Positions 1 through 4,795 of a stretch of 7,930 nt of DNA are shown in pieces. Source of the stretch: Kiritimatiellota bacterium (GTDB lineage Bacteria; Verrucomicrobiota; Kiritimatiellia; RFP12; UBA1067). Below the pieces are notes generated by a model. That model was not told the origin of the DNA. It made no database searches and was given only the letters and a program-made list of their open reading frames with translations. The translations under genes were made by a program, and so were the position numbers. The stretch is taken from positions 1 through 7,930 of the forward strand of contig WRML01000083.1 in NCBI GenBank assembly GCA_009777165.1. The letters are read 5' to 3'. The first letter of the stretch is position 1, and every line of letters starts with the position of its first letter.

Positions 1-1253
1 CCGGAGTTGCGGTTGATGCGCTGATGCTGCTCGACCGCCTGAAGGCGCTGGAGCGGCTGGAGGCCGTCGGCGGCGCGGTAACCATCCAATCGCTGATTGA
101 CGGCACGCCGACCTCCGCACACGCGGAATACTACATCGGCATCCTGCGCCAAAAATTCCTGCTCCGCAGGGTCATCGCCTGTTCGCGCGATGCGGAGAAA
201 CGGTGCTATGACGAGACCCTCAACGCTGACATCATCCTCGGCGAGGTCGAGCAGGCGTTCCTCAGCATCTCGGAGAACAACAACGCCTCGTTGCTGTCGT
301 GGCCGCAAGCGATCGGCAACACGTTGGGACACATTGATCGGTTGCTCAATCTGGGTGCCGGCGCGATTGCTGGGCTTCCGACAGGGTTCTCCAACCTCGA
401 CAAGAAACTCAAAGGGTTGCGCAATGGCGAGATGATTGTGCTGGCGGCGCGTCCGTCCATGGGCAAGACCTCGCTGGCCATGAACATCGCCGAGTGTGTC
501 GCATTGGGACGCGACATCTACGATCGCCCGATGAAGGGCGACCACAGCCGGCCGCATAGTGTCGCGGTCTTCTCGCTCGAAATGTCAACCGAGTCTCTCG
601 CGATGCGGATGCTCTGCGGCCGCGCAGGGGTGTCGGGGTTTCAGATTGACCAAGGCATGATCAGCCGGGGCTCACACCACCCGAAACTCGTCAAGGCCGC
701 ATCCGAACTGACCAAGGCGTCTCTTTTTGTGGACGACTCCGGCGGTCTCGACGTGATGGACATGAGGGCGCGTGCCCGCCGCCTCAAGAAACGCCATGAC
801 ATTGAGCTTGTCGTCGTTGATTATCTCCAGCTCTGCAACTGCCGCGAGTACGCCAAACAGGGGCGGCAGATTGAGACCTCGCAGATTTCCGGGCAACTCA
901 AAGCCATGGCGAAAGAGTTGAATGTGCCGGTCATGGTGCTGAGCCAACTCAGCCGTGCCAACGAGAAACGCAGCGACAGATCCGAGAAGCCTCGGCTCTC
1001 CGATCTTCGCGATTCCGGCGCGATTGAGCAAGATGCCGACGTGGTACTCCTCCTCCGCCGCCCCTGCCGGATTTCCGGCGACGAAGAGAGCGGCGATTTA
1101 ACCCTTGCGATTGTGGACGTCGCCAAGCACCGCAACGGCCCCACAGGCGAAGTCCGCCTCAATTTTGAGGATCAGATTACCCGCTTCAACGACCGGACCG
1201 ACCCAGGCAGCGACACCGACGGCTACCAGCCCGATACCGACCCGAGGGAGTGA
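1..1253 (+). CDS. dnaB: Replicative DNA helicase DnaB (5' end cut by window edge)
   Basis: DnaB is the hexameric helicase that unwinds DNA ahead of the replication fork and recruits primase. The frame is open to base 3 and reads GVAVDALMLLDRLKALERLEAVGG, the end of the DnaB N-terminal domain. The ATG at 24 is therefore internal, and roughly 50-80 residues lie outside the window. The RecA-like C-terminal domain is complete. It has a Walker A motif ARPSMGKT (about 447-470), an acidic FSLEM segment (about 570-585), a Walker B strand VVVDYLQL (about 810-833), the sensor-like LSQLSR (about 940-957) and the arginine-finger region KHRNGPTG (about 1125-1148). No intein interrupts the usual insertion sites. 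The C-terminus ends in an acidic, Asp/Pro-rich tail of about 20 residues that I do not recognise as conserved. A PlsC-type gene follows within 50 bp, so the two are probably co-transcribed. Identification is secure. Confidence 0.95.
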   Translation, partial: GVAVDALMLLDRLKALERLEAVGGAVTIQSLIDGTPTSAHAEYYIGILRQKFLLRRVIACSRDAEKRCYDETLNADIILGEVEQAFLSISENNNASLLSWPQAIGNTLGHIDRLLNLGAGAIAGLPTGFSNLDKKLKGLRNGEMIVLAARPSMGKTSLAMNIAECVALGRDIYDRPMKGDHSRPHSVAVFSLEMSTESLAMRMLCGRAGVSGFQIDQGMISRGSHHPKLVKAASELTKASLFVDDSGGLDVMDMRARARRLKKRHDIELVVVDYLQLCNCREYAKQGRQIETSQISGQLKAMAKELNVPVMVLSQLSRANEKRSDRSEKPRLSDLRDSGAIEQDADVVLLLRRPCRISGDEESGDLTLAIVDVAKHRNGPTGEVRLNFEDQITRFNDRTDPGSDTDGYQPDTDPRE

Positions 1254-1298
1254 AGGAGAAATGTCTCGTTTTTGAACATCGCGTCGCATCGGGGGAAA

Positions 1299-2123
1299 AT
1301 GATTAAGACCGACTACAGAACGCTCCAAGCCGCCCTCCGCATGACAGGGTATTACGAGACCCCGCCCGAGGCGCGGCCTAAACGCCCCGCGCGGAGGAGC
1401 ACGTTCCACAACATCCGTTGCGCGAAAGTGATTGCCTTCAACATCATCGGGCGATGCAGTTGGTGGAACCTGCGCGGCCGGTTCGACTACGAAAAATGGG
1501 CAACCGCCAGTATGGCATCCATCAACTTTGCGGAAGGCATCGGCTCCATCGTCACGATTTCCGGTTTCGAGCAACGCGCCGCGCACGAGGGACCCGTCGT
1601 TTACGTCGCAAACCACATGAGCACGTTTGAGACCATGGTCTTTCCCGCGCTTCTAATCACCTTCGGGAAACTCTCGATTATCCTGAAGAAAAGCCTGGCG
1701 GACATCCCGATTGTCGGTAAGGCGGCGGATGCGGTCGGCTGCATCGCCGTGACCCGCAAAAACGCGCGTGACGATTTGAAGACCGTGTTGGAACAAGGTG
1801 CGGTCCGCCTTTCCAATGGGTTATCCGTGCTGATTTTCCCGCAGGGCACGCGCCAATCCGTGTTTGCGAACAAAGGGTTCAATTCCCTCGGCGCGAAACT
1901 TGCCGCGCGCACCAACGTGCCGCTCGTGCCGATTGCCGTGCAGACCGATTTCCTTGGGACGGGTAAATGGATACGCGACTTCGGGCCTGTTGACCCTGCG
2001 CGGCCTGTCCGTTTCGCCTGCGGTCCTGTCCTGCCCCCCCAACTTGGTGCAAAGAAAACACACGAACACAGCGTCGCCTTTATCGCCGCCCAGCTCGCCT
2101 CTTGGGGACTCCCGGTTATGTAG
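1299..2123 (+). CDS. plsC: PlsC-family 1-acylglycerol-3-phosphate acyltransferase
   Basis: Predicted membrane-associated acyltransferase that would add an acyl chain to lysophosphatidate, giving phosphatidate for phospholipid synthesis. The 274-residue protein has the family's block order. Motif I is NHMSTFE at residues 105-111, an H-x4-E in place of the usual H-x4-D. Motif III is FPQGTR at 180-185, with Gln where FPEGTR is usual. A VPLVPIAV strand lies further on. From memory, an acyltransferase subfamily with NHMSTLET and FPQ-type motifs exists, so these changes look like subfamily traits and not decay. The start is uncertain. ATG 1299 has only a close GGGGG upstream. An in-frame TTG at 1272 would add 9 residues and has AAGGAG at 1253-1258, about 13 nt away. 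The short gap after dnaB suggests one transcript. The acyltransferase fold is well supported; the exact acceptor is inferred. Confidence 0.85.
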   Translation: MIKTDYRTLQAALRMTGYYETPPEARPKRPARRSTFHNIRCAKVIAFNIIGRCSWWNLRGRFDYEKWATASMASINFAEGIGSIVTISGFEQRAAHEGPVVYVANHMSTFETMVFPALLITFGKLSIILKKSLADIPIVGKAADAVGCIAVTRKNARDDLKTVLEQGAVRLSNGLSVLIFPQGTRQSVFANKGFNSLGAKLAARTNVPLVPIAVQTDFLGTGKWIRDFGPVDPARPVRFACGPVLPPQLGAKKTHEHSVAFIAAQLASWGLPVM

Positions 2124-2141
2124 GGGGTAAAGGAAAACCGA

Positions 2142-2155
2142 ACGCGCCGTCGCGT
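2142..2155. other. Small GC hairpin after the plsC stop
   Basis: ACGCG (2142-2146) and CGCGT (2151-2155) pair around a 4-nt loop, 19 bp after the plsC stop codon. No U-run follows, so this is at best a weak or factor-assisted 3' end and not a canonical intrinsic terminator. Confidence 0.3.
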
Positions 2156-2170
2156 ATCGTTAATTCAGTT

Positions 2171-2278
2171 GAAAACCATTCCATTCTTCACCACAATGGA
2201 CACACTGGTTTTCACAATAGACACAAAGGATACAAGAGGCAATCGTGTCCATTGTTCATTCCATTGTGTCTGTTGTGG
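2171..2278. repeat. Nested hairpin of degenerate CACAATGGACAC units
   Basis: The motif CACAATGGACAC (2192-2203) recurs as CACAATAGACAC (2213-2224). It then appears inverted as GTGTCCATTGT (2245-2255) and GTGTCTGTTGTGG (2266-2278). The outer arms 2191-2204 and 2265-2278 match at 12 of 14 positions. The inner arms 2214-2224 and 2245-2255 match at 10 of 11. The left and right gaps between them are each 9 nt, so the whole forms one symmetric 88-nt hairpin. A competing perfect 8-bp pair exists between GAAAACCA (2171-2178) and TGGTTTTC (2206-2213), and CATTCCATT occurs directly repeated at 2177 and 2257. The sequence looks like degenerate 9-mers of an ACACAAAGG type. No coding frame here is convincing. 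Its function is unknown; RNA 3'-end structure or an inactive repeat relic are possibilities. Confidence 0.7.
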
Positions 2279-2280
2279 AA

Positions 2281-2336
2281 TTAGAAATTAGGAATTAGAA
2301 ATTAGGAATTAGGAATTAGGAAGTAGGAGTTAGGGG
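2281..2336 (+). repeat. Tandem heptamer array, TTAGRAA x8 (left arm)
   Basis: Eight head-to-tail 7-mers read TTAGAAA or TTAGGAA, and the last two decay to GTAGGAG and TTAGGGG. R at position 5 is the main variation. The array begins right after the nested hairpin and is the left arm of a large inverted repeat with 2382-2444. The 7-bp period is not a multiple of three and gives no plausible protein. Confidence 0.85.
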
Positions 2337-2381
2337 ACGCAGGAGACCCAAGAGACACAGGGAAAACACCCCCACTCCCCA

Positions 2382-2444
2382 TTTCTAATTCCTAATTTCT
2401 AATTTCTAATTTCTAATTCCTAATTCCTAATTTCTAAACCCTAA
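2382..2444 (-). repeat. Inverted heptamer array, TTYCTAA x9 (right arm)
   Basis: Nine head-to-tail units of TTTCTAA or TTCCTAA, ending in ACCCTAA, are the reverse complement of the TTAGRAA units at 2281-2336. A 45-nt spacer (2337-2381), purine-rich then C-rich, separates the arms. Pairing would give an imperfect stem of about 56 bp with many alternative 7-bp registers, because any unit can pair with any facing unit. About 20 nt later comes a T-rich run (2468-2488), too far away for a normal intrinsic terminator. I know of no function for it. Confidence 0.85.
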
Positions 2445-2490
2445 AACAACTTCCCCGGAACCCAAACTTTTTTTCTTTTTTTTATTTTAC

Positions 2491-2532
2491 GCGGCAAAAA
2501 AAAGCGCGGCAAAAAAAACGGATGTTTTTTGC
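2491..2532. repeat. A-tract direct repeat and GCAAAAAA inverted repeat
   Basis: The 13-mer GCGGCAAAAAAAA occurs at 2491-2503 and again at 2506-2518, a 15-bp period. The second copy also pairs as GCAAAAAA (2509-2516) with TTTTTTGC (2525-2532) around an 8-nt loop. Spaced A- and T-tracts just upstream of a promoter often bend DNA or act as an UP element for RNA polymerase. That role is inferred from position only. Confidence 0.55.
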
Positions 2533-2561
2533 AAGACTTCCTACGCCCCATCTGCTAAACT
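2533..2561 (+). promoter_or_regulatory. Candidate promoter for the UroD-family gene
   Basis: TGCTAAACT (2553-2561) resembles an extended -10 element (TGn plus TAAACT). It lies 17 bp from AAGACT (2533-2538), which keeps only the GAC core of a -35 box. A/T tracts lie directly upstream. The expected start near 2568 would give a leader of about 50 nt. AACTGT (2558-2563) and ACAGTT (2571-2576) form a small inverted repeat over the -10 and start region, and ACTGT at 2589-2593 could pair alternatively with the same ACAGT. Confidence 0.4.
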
Positions 2562-2617
2562 GTCTTCAAAACAGTTGATACGATTTCGACTGTGGCTCAC
2601 GAGGAGGAGAGACGGTT

Positions 2618-4039
2618 ATGGCAGAATCTCGTTTTCAGCAACGCTTGCGCCGTTTTGTTACGGCACTCAACAACCGTAAGCCGGACATGATTCCGATACG
2701 CCCGTTCGCGGCGGAGTTCACCGGGCGGCACGCGGGTTTCGATTGTCAGCAGCTCACGCAGAATTACCCCGATGCGTTCGAGGCGATGATCCGCTGCTGC
2801 AAGGATTACGACTGGGACGCGGTCCCGGCGAGCATGGTCTACGTCTGGACGGGCATCACGGACGCGGCGGGCGCGCGCTACTACGGCGTGCCGGGCGTGA
2901 ACGTCCCGTCGGACCGGGGCTTCCAGTACCTGGAGCCGCCGGAGGACAAGGCGTTCATGCGCGAGGACGAGTACGACCGCCTCATCGCCGACCCCACGGC
3001 GTTCCTCTACGAGGTCTGGTTCCCGCGCGCCACGCGCCGCATCGCCGCCGCCGGGGAGCCCTCCACGTTCCGGAACAACGTCGCGCTCGTCTCCTCCGCC
3101 ATGGCGATGGTGCAGTACTTCAACGCCTACGGCCCGCATTGCGCCCGCCTGACGAACGAGGCCGAGACCCCCGGCGCCATCTGCGGCATCTTCAAGGCCC
3201 CCCTCGACATCATCGCGGACAAGCTGCGCGGCTACATCGGCCTGACCATGGATCTGTTCGAGCGCCCCGACAAAGTCATGAAGGCTTGTGAGGCGCTCAT
3301 GCCGCACCTGCACTGGGTCGCGTCCGCGACGGCCGACCCGTCGTCGCAACTGCCCATCGGTTACTGGATGCACCGAGGCGGTGTGCCGTTCGTCACGCCC
3401 GACCAGTTCAGTAACGTCTATTGGCCCACCGTTCGCCCCATCATCGAGGAGCTGTGGCGCGGCGGCCATCAAACCATGTTCTACGCCGAGGGTAACTGGG
3501 ACGCGCACCTCGATGCGTTCCGCAAGCTGCCCGAGCGCAGCATCGTCTATCACATTGACCGCGGCGACCCGCAGACCATCCACGACAAGCTGCACGACAA
3601 GTTCGCCATCAGCGGCGGCGTGAGCAACGTCACCCTCGCGGTCGGTACCCCCGAGCAGGTACGCGAGGAGGTGAAGCGGCTCATCAACATCCTCGGGCGC
3701 GACGGCGGCTACATCATGGACGCGAGTGCCATCATGCAGAACGATACCCGCCCCGAGAACATGCGCGCCATGGTCGAGGCCACGCGCGCGTTCGGCGTGT
3801 ACGACACCCCCGACGCGCCGCTCGAGACGCTCTGCGTGCGCCCGGACACCAATCTCCCGCAAACGGCCATCCCCGCCCCGACGGGCCGCCCCGCCGGGAC
3901 CTGCGTGACGTGGAAGGAACACCTGAACGACCTTGGGCTGGACAAGGTGCAAGGCAACGCCGAGCTTGCCGAACGCCTCTGGAACATGGTTGACGCTAAC
4001 GGTACCATGTATATCTGGCAAATGTTACTTTCATTCTGA
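2618..4039 (+). CDS. Uroporphyrinogen-decarboxylase-family protein (corrinoid methyltransferase-like)
   Basis: This 473-residue protein has the UroD/MtaA TIM-barrel pattern: the N-terminal RPFAAEF block, GYWMHRGGVPFVTPDQF in the middle, MFYAEGNWDAHLDAF (about 287-301), YHIDRGD (311-317), AISGGVSN, and DGGYIMDASAIMQNDT (362-377) near the C-terminus. At that length and with these blocks it is not a haem-pathway HemE, which is about 350 residues. It resembles UroD-like proteins often found with corrinoid-dependent methyl transfer. Classical MtaA binds zinc through an H-x-C motif. Here the matching position reads H-I-D (312-314), so that ligand is missing and a different chemistry or substrate is likely. 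No corrinoid protein or partner methyltransferase is in the window. The start is firm: GAGGAGGAG (2601-2609) lies 8 nt before ATG 2618. Third positions are very GC-rich. Family membership is strong; the reaction is unknown. Confidence 0.85.
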   Translation: MAESRFQQRLRRFVTALNNRKPDMIPIRPFAAEFTGRHAGFDCQQLTQNYPDAFEAMIRCCKDYDWDAVPASMVYVWTGITDAAGARYYGVPGVNVPSDRGFQYLEPPEDKAFMREDEYDRLIADPTAFLYEVWFPRATRRIAAAGEPSTFRNNVALVSSAMAMVQYFNAYGPHCARLTNEAETPGAICGIFKAPLDIIADKLRGYIGLTMDLFERPDKVMKACEALMPHLHWVASATADPSSQLPIGYWMHRGGVPFVTPDQFSNVYWPTVRPIIEELWRGGHQTMFYAEGNWDAHLDAFRKLPERSIVYHIDRGDPQTIHDKLHDKFAISGGVSNVTLAVGTPEQVREEVKRLINILGRDGGYIMDASAIMQNDTRPENMRAMVEATRAFGVYDTPDAPLETLCVRPDTNLPQTAIPAPTGRPAGTCVTWKEHLNDLGLDKVQGNAELAERLWNMVDANGTMYIWQMLLSF

Positions 4040-4041
4040 GT

Positions 4042-4101
4042 AATCCTGTCATCTTGTCGTGTCATCCAGTCGTCCTGTTGCCATGTTCCGGCGCAGTCGT
4101 C
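4042..4101. repeat. Degenerate ATCCTGTC-type short repeats
   Basis: Directly after the UroD-family stop codon are about four loose 9-11-bp units: AATCCTGTC, ATCTTGTCG, TCATCCAGTC and GTCCTGTTG. An exact CAGTCGTC repeat lies at 4067-4074 and 4094-4101. This is a third short-repeat family in the window's intergenic DNA. The units are too divergent for a firm period, and no hairpin terminator is visible here. Confidence 0.4.
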
Positions 4102-4125
4102 TTTTTTCCGTTTCCGCTTCATTTT

Positions 4126-4158
4126 GGGCTGGATTTTCCCGTCCGAAAAGCGTATGCT
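4126..4158 (+). promoter_or_regulatory. Candidate promoter of the cyclophilin-parE pair
   Basis: The block GGGCTGGATTTTCCCGTC starts at 4126 and is followed by GTATGCTAT at 4152. A -35-like TGGATT (4130-4135) and -10-like TATGCT (4153-4158) are 17 bp apart. The same block with the same internal distance lies before the RhuM/Fic gene at 6640. That shared spacing is the main support. A start near 4165 would leave a leader of about 25 nt before ATG 4190. Confidence 0.5.
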
Positions 4159-4179
4159 ATTCTTTTTTCAACGGATAGT

Positions 4180-4183
4180 GAGG
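4180..4183 (+). promoter_or_regulatory. Ribosome binding site deciding the cyclophilin start
   Basis: GAGG at 4180-4183 lies 6 nt before ATG 4190. The frame also contains ATG 4184, which GAGG touches directly, and GTG 4178. Only 4190 has normal spacing, and it gives a clean signal peptide. Confidence 0.5.
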
Positions 4184-4189
4184 ATGAGG

Positions 4190-4795
4190 ATGAAAACTGT
4201 CGCAATTGTGGTATTTTTGATGCTAGGTCTGTTGACGTCGGGTTATGCCGAGGGCGACGGGGATAAGGGAGTTGAGATGAAAGTTGTTATTGATACCAGT
4301 ATGGGCAAGATCACGGCGGAACTGTATCCGGACAAGGCGCCGGCGACGGTCAGCAATCTGCTCGCATACGTTGACGGGAAGTTTTACGATGAGACGATCT
4401 TTCACCGCGTGATTAACGGATTCATGATCCAGGGCGGGGGGTTCACCAAGAGCATGGACCAGAAGCCGACGAAGGCGCCTGTCAAGAATGAGGCGGACAA
4501 CGGGTTGAGCAATACGCGCGGGACGCTCGCCATGGCGCGGACCATGGTGCCGGACAGCGCGACAAGCCAGTTCTTCATCAACCACCGGGACAACGGTAAT
4601 CTGGACTTCACGGCGAAGACCGCCCAGGGCTGGGGCTATTGCGTGTTCGGGAAGGTGGTCGAGGGCATGGACGTCGTGGACGCGATCGCCAAGGTGCCGA
4701 CCGGGTTCTCTGGCCCGCACCAGAACGTCCCGTCCGAGCCGGTGGTCATCCGCTCCATCCGCCGCGCGGACGCGGAGGCGAATGCTGCAGAATGA
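4190..4795 (+). CDS. Cyclophilin-type peptidyl-prolyl cis-trans isomerase with signal peptide
   Basis: This 201-residue enzyme would speed cis-trans isomerisation of X-Pro bonds during protein folding. The first 20 residues are a signal peptide: Lys2, a hydrophobic core VAIVVFLMLGLL, and a probable cleavage after Gly-Tyr-Ala20. No lipobox Cys is present, so a soluble periplasmic product is expected. The catalytic domain follows from Met30. It has FHRVINGFMIQGGG (71-84, with the catalytic Arg73), RGTLAMART, SATSQFFIN (with QFFIN at 127-131) and WGYCVFGKV starting at Trp148. The body is closer to the cytosolic PpiB type than to PpiA. A strong Shine-Dalgarno just before Met30 raises the possibility of a second, signal-less product. 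The stop codon overlaps the parE start. The frame extends upstream to TTG 4124, but that would translate the promoter block. Confidence 0.92.
   Translation: MKTVAIVVFLMLGLLTSGYAEGDGDKGVEMKVVIDTSMGKITAELYPDKAPATVSNLLAYVDGKFYDETIFHRVINGFMIQGGGFTKSMDQKPTKAPVKNEADNGLSNTRGTLAMARTMVPDSATSQFFINHRDNGNLDFTAKTAQGWGYCVFGKVVEGMDVVDAIAKVPTGFSGPHQNVPSEPVVIRSIRRADAEANAAE
4265..4279 (+). promoter_or_regulatory. Possible internal translation start in the cyclophilin gene
   Basis: AAGGGAG (4265-4271) lies 5 nt before an in-frame ATG at 4277 (Met30), which is exactly where cytosolic PpiB-like proteins begin. Starting here would give a 172-residue cyclophilin with no signal peptide. The match is better than that of the upstream start. 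Real use is inferred. Confidence 0.4.

Noticed and set aside
1261..1275. Mini reading frame MSRF between dnaB and plsC
   Set aside because: Four codons ending in a TGA that overlaps the TTG at 1272. It could be a coupling peptide, but nothing beyond chance supports it.
2102..2284. 60-codon + frame over the plsC end and repeats
   Set aside because: It overlaps plsC and runs through the hairpin repeats, with no ribosome binding site or recognisable content.
2281..2444. CRISPR array
   Set aside because: The units are contiguous 7-mers without spacers and occur in both orientations; no cas genes are present.
2330..2444. Telomere-like TTAGGG / CCCTAA at the array edges
   Set aside because: Each appears only once as a decayed unit of the TTAGRAA arrays, inside a bacterial gene region.
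2445..2490. Intrinsic terminator at the T-rich run
   Set aside because: The T tract is about 20 nt from the heptamer stem and no GC stem directly precedes it.
2597..4021. 474-codon minus-strand frame opposite the UroD-family gene
   Set aside because: Same cause: shadow of a GC-rich gene, low-complexity product, while the + strand frame has clear family motifs and a strong ribosome binding site.
4124..4189. Upstream TTG start for the cyclophilin
   Set aside because: It would translate the promoter block and place a charged stretch before the signal peptide; ATG 4190 has proper spacing from GAGG.
4639..4791. Upstream TTG start for ParE
   Set aside because: It overlaps 150 bp of cyclophilin coding sequence; the family's N-terminus begins at ATG 4792, which overlaps the stop codon of the preceding gene.
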